A stretch of 64,000 nt of DNA, taken from the NCBI GenBank assembly GCA_039821605.1, contig JBCBNV010000001.1:744001-808000 (forward strand), read 5' to 3'. This DNA is from CALBPI01 sp039821605 (lineage in GTDB: Bacteria > Pseudomonadota > Gammaproteobacteria > Steroidobacterales > Woeseiaceae). The notes below the pieces were generated by a model. That model ran no database searches, was not told where the DNA came from, and saw nothing but the letters and a program-made list of their open reading frames with translations. A program made the translations under genes and the position numbers. Position 1 is the first letter of the stretch, and each line of letters begins with the position of its first letter. Shown one piece after another: positions 11,618-20,300 of the stretch.

Positions 11618-12243
11618 TGGTCGACGCAGCGCGATTGCGACGCGCCCTTGTCGGGCATGAGGCGCCGCCCGACCCGCAGGATGTTGTGGTCCCCGAGGCC
11701 GAGCCGGCGCTGCCCGCAGATTGGCGTGAGCGGCGCGTTGCCGGAGCACGTCACGCCGCCATACTGGTCCCGTTTGTCGATACGGGTGACGGTCTCGAGG
11801 TCGTGCTTACGGAGCGCGCGGCGCACCTGAAGCACCATCCGGGCCAGGTCAGTTTTCCGGGTGGTGCTGCCGAGCCTCGGGACGCCGACCTTGCGGCTAC
11901 GGCGTTGCGAGAGACCGAAGAGGAGGTGGGCATCGAGGCGAGTCGCGTCGAGGTGCTCGGCTACTTGCGCCCGCAGTGGACCATTAGCGGTTACACCATG
12001 ACGCCCGTGATCGGACTCGTGTCGGGTGCCGTGTCACTGGTGACCGATCCCAGTGAGGTGGCGAGCGCATTTCAGGTCCCGGCTGCACACCTGTTCGACG
12101 TTCGCCATCACCGGCGTTTTCGTCGCGAATATGACGGTTTCGCGTTCGATGCACTGGAGATCCAGTGGCGCGAGCACCGGATCTGGGGCGCCACGGCGGG
12201 GGTCATCGAGCGTCTGCACCGCGTCATCGAGCGGCGCGACTAG
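11617..12243 (+). CDS. Nudix CoA pyrophosphatase (NudL-like)
   Basis: A 208-residue Nudix hydrolase of the CoA pyrophosphatase group. It carries the group motif upstream of the box (LTERAAHLKHHPGQVSFPGG) and the Nudix box GGAAEPRDADLAATALRETE with EEVG after it. Enzymes of this group cleave CoA to 3',5'-ADP and phosphopantetheine. The ATG overlaps the fumC stop. It converges on the CFA-like methyltransferase gene with 35 bp between stops; the gap contains short GC-rich inverted sequence but no T-run. Confidence 0.88.
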   Translation: MVDAARLRRALVGHEAPPDPQDVVVPEAEPALPADWRERRVAGARHAAILVPFVDTGDGLEVVLTERAAHLKHHPGQVSFPGGAAEPRDADLAATALRETEEEVGIEASRVEVLGYLRPQWTISGYTMTPVIGLVSGAVSLVTDPSEVASAFQVPAAHLFDVRHHRRFRREYDGFAFDALEIQWREHRIWGATAGVIERLHRVIERRD

Positions 12244-12278
12244 CCCAGCCGTCCAGCCTGGCCCTCTGGCCTGGCCGC

Positions 12279-13325
12279 CTAGCGAGGTCGCTCAAACAGG
12301 TAGTGGCTCACGCCCCACTCCTGGCCGCGCTCATAGCCGAACAGTTCCGCGCAGGCCATGAAGAACATGCGCCAGCGCATCCACCAGCGCTGAGTTTCCG
12401 CGTCGCCATAAGTCTCGCCAAGGATCGGGCGCACCTCTGCCTCACGGGCGTCCATGGCGGCCAGCCAGGCGTTGGACGTTTTCTCGTAGTGTTGTCCGTC
12501 CCAGCGCCACTGGCTGACGAGTGACAGGTGGTTCTGGAAGCGCAGCGCCAGGTCGTCGCTGGGCATCATGCCGCCCGAGAAGAAGTGCCGGCTCATCCAG
12601 TCCACGCTGCCCCGGTCCTCGAACAGGTAGGCCGCGCTGCGGTGTGCGAACACGTGCATGAAAAAGCGGCCGCCGGGGACCAGCCAGTCGTGAATCCTCG
12701 CGAACAGGCGCGGCCAGTTGCGCATGTGCTCGAACATTTCCACGGACACCACGCGGTCGAAGTGGGCCCCCGGGTCGAAGTCGTTCATGTCGGCCGTGAC
12801 GATGCGCAGATTGTCGAGCCCGCGGCGCTGGGCTTCGGCTTCGATCCATTCGCGTTGGGAGTTCGAGTTGGACACCCCCATCACCTCGCAAGCCGGGTAG
12901 TGGGCCGCGATCCAGAGCGACACCGAGCCCCAGCCGCAACCGAGATCGAGCACGCGCTGGCCGTCCGCAATGCCTGCGCGCTCGCAGGTGACTTGCAGGG
13001 CAGCGGCTTCCGAGTCTTTGAGTGTTGTGACGCCGCTGGGCCAGTAGCCGCAGCTGTACTTGCGGTGTGGACCCAGGACCGCGCCGAAGAATGCCGCGGG
13101 GACTTCGTAGTGCTGTTCATTGGCGCGCTCGGGCACGAGCGCGATCGGTGCGTCGCGGAGCGCATCGACAAAGCGCTGTTTGTCGCGGGCCACGCGCTCG
13201 GCGTCGGTCGTCGCGGACTCAATGAGTCGGTTCGCCATGAGCCCGCGCATCGCGCGCCGCAGCAGCGAGTCCGGGATCCAGCCGCGCTCGGTCCAGGCAA
13301 TGGTGCGTTCGTTGGCAAGTCCCAC
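12279..13325 (-). CDS. Cyclopropane-fatty-acid-synthase-like methyltransferase
   Basis: A 348-residue SAM-dependent methyltransferase. Motif I DLGCGWGSVSLW lies near residue 127, preceded by YSCGYWPSGVTTLKDSE, a hallmark of the CFA synthase family (YSCAYF...LxxAQ in classical CFAS). It lacks the N-terminal lipid-binding domain of true CFA synthase (E. coli, 382 residues) and resembles the shorter branch that includes coclaurine N-methyltransferase-like proteins. The substrate is therefore open: a lipid or a small amine. It is transcribed divergently from mazG. Confidence 0.8.
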   Translation of the reverse strand: MGLANERTIAWTERGWIPDSLLRRAMRGLMANRLIESATTDAERVARDKQRFVDALRDAPIALVPERANEQHYEVPAAFFGAVLGPHRKYSCGYWPSGVTTLKDSEAAALQVTCERAGIADGQRVLDLGCGWGSVSLWIAAHYPACEVMGVSNSNSQREWIEAEAQRRGLDNLRIVTADMNDFDPGAHFDRVVSVEMFEHMRNWPRLFARIHDWLVPGGRFFMHVFAHRSAAYLFEDRGSVDWMSRHFFSGGMMPSDDLALRFQNHLSLVSQWRWDGQHYEKTSNAWLAAMDAREAEVRPILGETYGDAETQRWWMRWRMFFMACAELFGYERGQEWGVSHYLFERPR

Positions 13326-13446
13326 GAGAGGCGCTCCTCGGGCGTCAGGTTTCAGGTGATCTGTGCGGCCAGACGCGGCATGCTACGCGAGCCGCGCGGG
13401 CTCCGCATGCGCCCGTGATGCGGGGCCGCGAGGCATCGTACGCTGC

Positions 13447-13466
13447 ATTCTTTTCGAATAAAGAAT
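13447..13466. promoter_or_regulatory. AT-rich inverted repeat upstream of mazG
   Basis: A perfect 7-bp inverted repeat, ATTCTTT and AAAGAAT around the spacer TCGAAT, sits 21 bp before the mazG ATG inside a roughly 40-bp AT-rich patch that stands out from the GC-rich surroundings. It could be an operator or part of the promoter; TATTAA at 13470-13475 could be a -10 box. Confidence 0.35.
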
Positions 13467-13487
13467 CTCTATTAAAAACATACTTTA

Positions 13488-14291
13488 ATGACTGATATCT
13501 CGAAACTCATTGACATCATGGCCGCCCTGCGTGACCCGGAGTCCGGCTGCCCCTGGGACCTCGAGCAGGACTTCGCGAGCATCGCGCCCTACACGATCGA
13601 GGAGGCCTACGAGGTGGCCGACGCCATCGAGCGCGGTGCGTTGCACGAGTTGCCCGACGAGCTCGGTGACCTGTTGTTACAGGTCGTGTTTCACGCCCGG
13701 ATGGCCCAGGAGCAAGGTCTGTTTGCGTTCGATGATGTCGTCACGGCCATCGTCGACAAAATGGTACGACGCCATCCGCACGTTTTCGGCGACGAGGACC
13801 GCGGCGACAGCGCGCGGGTGCTGGGCCGCTGGGAAGACATCAAGGCGGCCGAGCGGGCCGCGGCGGGTGGCGAAAAGGCAGCAGATGACAGCGCGTTGGC
13901 CGGCGTGGCCACGGGGCTGCCCGCGTTGCAGCGCGCCGTAAAGCTCGGCAAGCGTGCCGGCCGCGCCGGATTCGACTGGCGCGCGCCCGAGCAGGTGCGC
14001 GGCAAGGTGGAAGAGGAACTGGCCGAGATCGACGCGGCGATCGCCGCCCTGGCGCCGGGCACGGCCGGCGCGGATACCGCGGTTGAGGAGGAGCTCGGCG
14101 ACCTGTTGTTCTCCGTCGCGCAGTGGTCGCGACACCTCGGGGTGGACCCGGCGCGCGCGTTGCGGCGCGCTTCGGCCAAGTTCGAGCGCCGCTTCCGGCG
14201 CATGGAGGCCGATCTGGACGGGTCGATCGACGGCCTTGATGACGCCGCGCTCGACGACGCCTGGGAGGCCGCAAAGGCCCGCGACGCCTGA
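13488..14291 (+). CDS. mazG: Nucleoside triphosphate pyrophosphohydrolase MazG
   Basis: A 267-residue two-domain MazG that hydrolyses NTPs and dNTPs to NMPs and lowers ppGpp under starvation in E. coli. Both all-alpha domains show the EExxE...ExxD metal sites: EEAYEVADAIE with DELGDLLLQVVFHARM (about 26-70), and EEELAEIDAAI with EEELGDLLFSVAQ (about 176-215). Length matches E. coli MazG (263). No Shine-Dalgarno sequence precedes the ATG; the upstream 40 bp is AT-rich, so a very short leader is possible. Confidence 0.93.
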   Translation: MTDISKLIDIMAALRDPESGCPWDLEQDFASIAPYTIEEAYEVADAIERGALHELPDELGDLLLQVVFHARMAQEQGLFAFDDVVTAIVDKMVRRHPHVFGDEDRGDSARVLGRWEDIKAAERAAAGGEKAADDSALAGVATGLPALQRAVKLGKRAGRAGFDWRAPEQVRGKVEEELAEIDAAIAALAPGTAGADTAVEEELGDLLFSVAQWSRHLGVDPARALRRASAKFERRFRRMEADLDGSIDGLDDAALDDAWEAAKARDA

Positions 14292-14403
14292 CGTTCAGCC
14301 GATTCAGGGTTATTCAGGCCGCATTCAGCCCCGCGCGCGTAGTGTGGGCTCACGCTCCCGGCATGGGGCCGGGGCGAACCGTGTGAGTCCTCTGGAGGCA
14401 ACC

Positions 14404-14949
14404 ATGAACACGCCCACGCGAATTGCGGCCGCAACCGCGCTGTGTCTGGCCACAGCAGCCCAGCCAGCGCTGGCCGACCACCGTTACGACGACGGTGGCG
14501 AAACCACCTACGAGTACGCCCGTGTGCTCGACGTCAAACCCTTGATCCGTACCGTGCAGGTCGAGATCCCCGTCCGTGAGTGCTACGAGCGTCCCGTCGA
14601 GGTGCGTCGTGAGCGACGTCGCGGCGGACTCGGTCGCGTCATCGCAGGCGGCATCATCGGCGGCGTCATCGGCAGCCAGTTCGGCGACGGCAGTGGCCGC
14701 GAGGCCATGACCGTGCTCGGCAGCGTCATGGGTGCTGCGAGCGCCTCTGAGGACGTCCGTGAAGAGCGGGGCAGCGAGCACCGCACGCAGAAGTACTGCG
14801 AGACGACCTACGAGTACGAGGAACGCGACCGTGTCGAAGGCTTCCGCGTGACCTACGAGTTCGACGGCAAGACCTACACCACGCGCACCGAGACTGATCC
14901 CGGTGACGAGATCCGCGTGCGCGTCGAGGTCAGGCCGCTCGTCGACTGA
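14404..14949 (+). CDS. Secreted glycine-zipper 2TM-domain protein
   Basis: A 181-residue exported protein. Signal peptide residues 1-24 end at ALA-D. A glycine zipper (GGLGRVIAGGIIGGVIGSQFG, about residues 74-94) marks the Rick_17kDa_Anti/2TM family, whose members sit in the outer membrane or periplasm. On both sides it is rich in charged residues and YEY repeats (TTYEYARVLDV; TTYEYEERDRV), with two conserved Cys likely to form a disulfide. The ATG follows a good TGGAGG. Function unknown; it precedes the PepSY-like gene and the two-component system by 80 bp. Confidence 0.8.
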   Translation: MNTPTRIAAATALCLATAAQPALADHRYDDGGETTYEYARVLDVKPLIRTVQVEIPVRECYERPVEVRRERRRGGLGRVIAGGIIGGVIGSQFGDGSGREAMTVLGSVMGAASASEDVREERGSEHRTQKYCETTYEYEERDRVEGFRVTYEFDGKTYTTRTETDPGDEIRVRVEVRPLVD

Positions 14950-15029
14950 ACCCAGGGGCACCCGTGCTGCGGCTGAATTCGAGCAACGCGTCATTGCAAA
15001 GGCGTACGTGGCGACCGAGAATTCCAAGG

Positions 15030-15326
15030 ATGATCAGGATTCTCGGTGCCACCCTGTTGCTGGCCGCCGGCACGGCCCAGGCCCAGCCGGTCACGCCAGC
15101 CGCAGATGCGTCCGGTGCGGTTGCGGCCGTCGCCGACAGCCCCGCGCCCGATGCTGTGGCGCGCGACAAAGTGACGCTCGAAGAGGCCGTACGGCGCGTG
15201 CGCAAGCAGTACGGCGGCCGCATCGTGTCCGCCGAGACACGGGGCAGCGGTGATCGCCGTGTGCACGTGATCAAGGTGCTGACCGACGACGGTCGCGTGC
15301 GCACGGTCCGGATCAACGCGAACTGA
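15030..15326 (+). CDS. Secreted PepSY-like protein upstream of a two-component system
   Basis: A 98-residue protein with a signal peptide (residues 1-19, ending AQA-Q), an Ala-rich linker, and one PepSY-like fold at the C terminus (VTLEEAVRRVRKQYGGRIVSAE ... HVIKVLTDDGRVRTVRINAN). Small PepSY proteins are often encoded just before phoP/colR-like regulators and are thought to inhibit or sense at the envelope. I choose the ATG at 15030 because it gives a proper signal peptide. The stop is 1 bp before the response regulator ATG, so it is in the same operon. Confidence 0.75.
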   Translation: MIRILGATLLLAAGTAQAQPVTPAADASGAVAAVADSPAPDAVARDKVTLEEAVRRVRKQYGGRIVSAETRGSGDRRVHVIKVLTDDGRVRTVRINAN

Positions 15327-15327
15327 C

Positions 15328-16011
15328 ATGCGTTTGCTGCTTGTAGAAGACGATGCCGCGTTGCGCGAGAGCCTGACCAACCAGCTGCTCTCTGCGGGCT
15401 ACCGCGTGGAGCAGGCGGCCGACGGGGAGGAGGGCTGGTACTACGCCAGCGAATACCCCATCGACCTGGCCATCGTCGATCTTGGGCTGCCCAAGATGCC
15501 CGGGCTCGAGCTCGTGCAGAAGCTGCGCGAGTCGGGCCGGACCTACCCGATTCTCATTCTGACGGCGCGCGATAGCTGGCAGGACAAGGTCGATGGTCTG
15601 CAGAGCGGTGCCGACGACTATGTCGCCAAGCCGTTTCACTTCGAAGAGCTCGCTGCGCGCGTCAATGCGTTATTGCGTCGTGCCGGGGGCTGGGCATCCG
15701 CCGAGCTCGATTGCGGCCGCATCAAGCTCGACACCTCGAAACAGCTGCTCACCGTCGACGATGAGCACGTCGAGCTCACGAGCTTTGAATACGCGTTGCT
15801 CGAGCACCTCATGATTCGCGCGGGTGATGTGATCTCGAAGACGGAGCTCACCGAGCGGCTCTACGATCAGGACTACGAGCGCGACAGCAACGTGATCGAG
15901 GTCTTCATCGGTCGTTTGCGCAAGAAGCTTGACCCTGACGGCACGCTCAAGCCCATCGAGACCCTGCGCGGCCGCGGCTACCGCTTCGCGCTGGCCCGGG
16001 CCGGCGACTGA
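15328..16011 (+). CDS. phoP: OmpR-family response regulator (PhoP-like)
   Basis: A 227-residue regulator. The receiver domain (1-115) has the acidic pocket E7-D8-D9, phospho-acceptor D51, Thr in LTARD and Lys in KPFHFEEL. The C-terminal winged helix (about 125-222) ends in the usual RGRGYRF. The sequence through DLGLPKMPGLELVQKLR and SWQDKVDGLQSGADDYVAKPF matches PhoP/QseB-type regulators. Together with the kinase downstream (8 bp gap) it forms a PhoP/PhoQ-like system. PhoPQ also lies beside purB in E. coli, here about 5 kb away, which supports the assignment. Confidence 0.85.
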   Translation: MRLLLVEDDAALRESLTNQLLSAGYRVEQAADGEEGWYYASEYPIDLAIVDLGLPKMPGLELVQKLRESGRTYPILILTARDSWQDKVDGLQSGADDYVAKPFHFEELAARVNALLRRAGGWASAELDCGRIKLDTSKQLLTVDDEHVELTSFEYALLEHLMIRAGDVISKTELTERLYDQDYERDSNVIEVFIGRLRKKLDPDGTLKPIETLRGRGYRFALARAGD

Positions 16012-16019
16012 GCGGCACG

Positions 16020-17369
16020 GTGCGCTCGCTGCGGCTGCGTCTGCTGGCCTGGACGAGCCTGCTGCTGGCGGCAAGCTTCGCGTTGCTCGGCGCCGTCATC
16101 GACTCGGGCTTTGAGGCCGCGCTCGAACAGGCGCAGCGCGATCTTCTCGACAGCCAGATCATTACCCTGCTGGCCGTATCGGAACCCGGTGAGGACGAGT
16201 CGCTGGCGCTGCCCTACGACATGCCCGAAGTCAGGCTCAACGCACCGGGCTCGGGACTCTACGCGTCGATACGCGATGACGCGGGTACGGCGCAGTGGCG
16301 CTCGGCTTCGGCCGTCGGTCTCGACATCGAGCCTGCCGCACCGTTGCCCGGAGCCGGTCAGCGCCTGGTAACCGTGCAGCAGACGTCGACAGGTGAAGAG
16401 CTGCAAGCGATGACGCTGGGTATTGTCTGGCAATTCGACGACACCCGGAGCCGGTACTTCGCGCTCACCGTGGCCGAGAGCCGCGCCAGCATTGAGGCCC
16501 AGCTCAGAAGTTTCCGCGGTCAGCTCTACATCGCCTTTGCCGCCATTGCCGTCGTGCTGCTCATTGCCGTGGCGGCGTTGTTGTCCTGGCTACTGCGGCC
16601 GCTGGGCCAGATCGCGCGCGAGATCCGCGCGGTTGAAGCCGGTGAGCGAACCAGTCTCTCGGCCGACTATCCCAGCGAACTCACGGGTGTGGCGCGCAAT
16701 CTCAACCGGCTCGTCGACAGCGAGACCCGACGCACGACGCGTTACCAGCAGACGCTGTCGAATCTCGCGCACAGCCTCAAGACGCCGCTGGCGGCCGCGC
16801 AAAGCCTGCTTGGCGAACGCGGCGACGGCGACGATCCCGTGGCCGAGCAGCTCACGCGCATGCAGGACATCGTGCGCTACCAGCTCGCGCGGCCCGCGGC
16901 GGCGGGCGGCCAGCTCACGGGGCGCGGCGCGGTGCCCATCCTGCCCGAGCTGCACGCGCTGCTCGACGGACTGGACAAGGTCTACCGCGACAAGGGTGTC
17001 AGTGCCGAATTGGATGTGGACGAAGGACTCAGCTTCGAGGGTGACCGCGGCGATCTCGTCGAGATCGTGGGCAACCTGCTCGACAACGCCTACAAATGGT
17101 GCGCGCGCCGCGTGCTGCTCGAGGCGCGTGCTGCGAACGGTGTGCTCCGTATTCGCATCGAGGACGACGGACCTGGCATCGTCGATGTCGAAGGTGCACT
17201 CGAACGCGGCACGCGGCTCGACGAGACCACGCCGGGCACGGGCATCGGCCTCGCGGTCGCCAACGAGCTGGTGGGCGTTTACGAAGGCGCGCTCGAGATC
17301 GATCGCGGGCCGCTGGGTGGTGCGCAGCTCACATTGACACTCCCGGGCGGTGCTTCGGGCAGCGACTGA
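16020..17369 (+). CDS. Sensor histidine kinase (PhoQ-like)
   Basis: A 449-residue membrane kinase starting with GTG. Two transmembrane helices (about 7-28 and 169-192) enclose a periplasmic sensor of about 140 residues. A HAMP-like segment follows, then the H-box NLAHSLKTPLA with His251, an N-box NLLDNAYKW, and glycine boxes DDGPGI and GTGIGLAV. H-box and N-box are PhoQ-like (NLTHSLKTPLAVLQ in E. coli PhoQ). I do not see an obvious acidic metal-binding patch like that of enteric PhoQ, so the signal may differ. Confidence 0.82.
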   Translation: MRSLRLRLLAWTSLLLAASFALLGAVIDSGFEAALEQAQRDLLDSQIITLLAVSEPGEDESLALPYDMPEVRLNAPGSGLYASIRDDAGTAQWRSASAVGLDIEPAAPLPGAGQRLVTVQQTSTGEELQAMTLGIVWQFDDTRSRYFALTVAESRASIEAQLRSFRGQLYIAFAAIAVVLLIAVAALLSWLLRPLGQIAREIRAVEAGERTSLSADYPSELTGVARNLNRLVDSETRRTTRYQQTLSNLAHSLKTPLAAAQSLLGERGDGDDPVAEQLTRMQDIVRYQLARPAAAGGQLTGRGAVPILPELHALLDGLDKVYRDKGVSAELDVDEGLSFEGDRGDLVEIVGNLLDNAYKWCARRVLLEARAANGVLRIRIEDDGPGIVDVEGALERGTRLDETTPGTGIGLAVANELVGVYEGALEIDRGPLGGAQLTLTLPGGASGSD

Positions 17370-17375
17370 GGCCTG

Positions 17376-17384
17376 TGCGATAAT
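17376..17384 (+). promoter_or_regulatory. Extended -10 promoter placing the hrpA start at its ATG
   Basis: TGC-GATAAT (extended -10, TGn plus GATAAT) ends 6 bp before the hrpA ATG. With usual spacing, transcription would begin at the A of the ATG, and no Shine-Dalgarno sequence is present between, so a leaderless mRNA is predicted. A matching -35 is not clear. Confidence 0.4.
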
Positions 17385-17390
17385 CACCGG

Positions 17391-20300
17391 ATGACGCGGT
17401 CTCCAATGCCGCGCGCAGACGATCTCATGCTGCGCGACGCGCACGCGCTGGCCACGGGCAAGCGCCTCAATCAAGACATCCTCGACCACTCGCAGGCACA
17501 ACGCGCCGCCCGCGAGGCGCTCACGCTCACCCACGAGGGCGGCGACGCCGAGCTGCCCATTGCCGAGCACCGCGAGGCCATCATCGGCGCGTTGCAGTCG
17601 CACCGCGTGATTGTCGTGTCGGGCGAGACGGGCTCGGGCAAGACCACGCAGCTGCCGCGCTACGCGGTGGCGGCGGGCTTCGGTCGTCGCGCCATGATCG
17701 GGCACACCCAGCCGCGTCGCATCGCCGCGCGCGCCGTCGCCAGTCGCATCGCCGATCTTTGCGGCGTGACGCTGGGGGAGGGCGTGGGCTACGCCGTACG
17801 CTTCGACGACCGCAGCGCGCCCAATACGCTCGTGCGGGTGATGACGGACGGCATTCTGCTCAACGCACTGCAGCGCGATCCGCTGTTGCTCGACTACGAG
17901 GTCATCATCGTCGACGAGGCCCACGAGCGCAGCCTCAACATCGACTTCCTGCTGGGCTATCTGAAACGGCTGCTCGACAAGCGCGATGACCTTCGCATCG
18001 TCATCACGTCGGCAACCATCGACCACGCGCGCTTCGCCGCGCATTTCGGCGATGCGCCCGTCATCGAGGTTTCGGGTCGTGGTTACCCCGTAACCCTGCG
18101 CTACGCCGATACGGCGGTCGCAACCGATGACAGCCGCAAACTCGCGCGTCAGGTCGCCGAGGCCGTCGACACGGTGCTCTCCGAGCGGCTGGCCGAGGGT
18201 GCGCCGGACCTGCTCGTTTTCCTGCCCGGCGAACGTGAGATCCGCGACGCAGAGCGCGCCATCGGCAAGCGGCGCGGCCCTGACGTCGACGTGTTGCCGC
18301 TCTATGGTCGGTTGTCCGACAAGGACCAGGCGCGCGTGTTCCAGGCGGCGGGCCGGCGGCGTGTGGTGCTGGCGACCAACGTTGCCGAAACGTCGATTAC
18401 GGTGCCGCGCATCGGTGCCGTCATCGACTCGGGTCTCGCACGGATCAGTCGTTACGCGCACCGCAGCCGCGTGCAGCGCCTGGGTGTGGAGCCCGTGTCC
18501 CAGGCCAGCGCCGATCAGCGCGCAGGGCGCTGCGGCCGCATCGGTCCGGGTCTGTGTTTGCGCCTGTATCCCGAGCCCGACTATGAGTCGCGCGACGCGT
18601 TCACGGACCCGGAAATCCTGCGTACCAACCTCGCCAGTGTGGTGCTGCAGATGGCCGCGCTGGGTCTCGGCGACCCGCTCGATTTCCCGTTTCTGGACGC
18701 GCCGGCGGCTGCGAGCGTCGACGATGCGCGACGACTGCTCGCAGAGCTAGGCGCGTTGGGCGGCAAACGTCGCATCACCAAACTGGGTCGCAGGATCGCG
18801 CGCCTGCCGCTCGACCCGCGCCTCGCGCGCATGCTCGTCACGGATACGGACCCGCAGACGCGCGCCATCGTCACGGTCATCGTCGCGGCGCTGAGTATCC
18901 AGGACCCGCGGTTGCGACCGCCCGATCAGGCCGAGGCCGCCGATACGGCGCATGCGGCTTTCGAGGTGCCGGGGTCCGATTTCCTGGGGCTGTACGCGCT
19001 CTGGACTGCGGCCCACGAACAACGCGCGTCGCTCGGTCGCCGCGCCTACGAGCGCTGGTGCGAATCGAACTTCCTGTCGCCGCGGCGTATGCGAGAGTGG
19101 GGCGAGGTGTTCACACAGCTCGCGCGGCTTGTGGCCGCCGATCGAAATCAGCTGCCACCGCCGGCCAGCGTCGTTGATGAGCGCGCGGATCGCGTGCACC
19201 GCGCCGTGCTCTCGGGATTGCTGTCGCACGTGGGTACGCACGAGGCCAATGGCGAATACGTCGGCGCGGGCGGGCGACGATTCTGGTTGCACCCGGCTTC
19301 GACCTTGCACGGTCGCACGCCGCGCTGGGTCATGGCGCTCGAGATCGTGCAGACGCGGCGTCGGCTCGCGCGCCATGTCGCGCGCGTCGACGCGCGATGG
19401 CTGCCGCGAATCGCGGGTCGATTGGTCGAGTACGAGTACCAGCAACCGTATTGGAATGCGCGCCGGGGTCGCGTCGAGGCAAAGCGCACGAGCCTCTTGT
19501 ACGGTCTTGTCATCGAGGCCGGCAAGCGTGTCGATTTCGGTGCCATCGATGCGGCGGCGGCGCGTGGCGTGTTTCTTCGCGACGCACTCGCGGCCGACCG
19601 CGTGGGTCTGGACGCTGAGTTTCTCGCTCACAACCGCGCCGTGCTCGAATCCGTTGCGGGCATCGCGGGGCGATTGCGTCGGCGTGTGGAGATCGGACCC
19701 GCCGCGTTGGCGGCGCGCTACGCGGCGTGTCTGCCCGAGTCGGTTATCGATCGGCGCTCGCTTGTGCGTTGGCTCGCGAAAGCAACGCCCGACGAACGCG
19801 CGCGACTTCACTTCACGCAAGACGATCTCACGGGTGAGGCGCTCGACGACGACGCGCTGGCCGATATGCCCGAAAAGGTCGAGCTTGCCGGCAACCGACT
19901 CAAGATCGATTACCAGTTCGCACCCGACCGCGCCGATGATGGTGCGAGCGTTGTGGTTCCGGCGGCGCTGTTGCCTGCGATTACGATGAGCCAGGTCGAG
20001 ACCAGCATCCCCGGGCTCATGGCGCGGCGCATCGAAGCACGGCTGCGCGCGCTACCCAAGGCCAGCCGCCGGCAGCTGCACCCGATTCGCGAGGTCTCAA
20101 ACCGGCTCGTGACGCGATTAGGTGAACTCGGTACGCGGGGCTCGCTCGACGCACGGCTTAGCGCATTGCTGGCAACAGAATTTCGCGTCGAGGTTTCCCC
20201 TGACACCTGGGCGGACCTCGTCGAGCCCGAGTACCTGAAGCCCGCCATTCGTGTCGTCGACGACAGCGGGCGTGCGCTGGGGTCAGGGCGCGATCTCGAC

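Noticed and set aside
12244..12278. Terminator between the Nudix gene and the CFA-like gene
   Set aside because: Short GC-rich inverted sequence is present but there is no T-run and the stem is imperfect.
16590..18461. 623-codon minus-strand open frame opposite the kinase and hrpA
   Set aside because: Antisense shadow; it spans two conserved plus-strand genes and lacks any domain.
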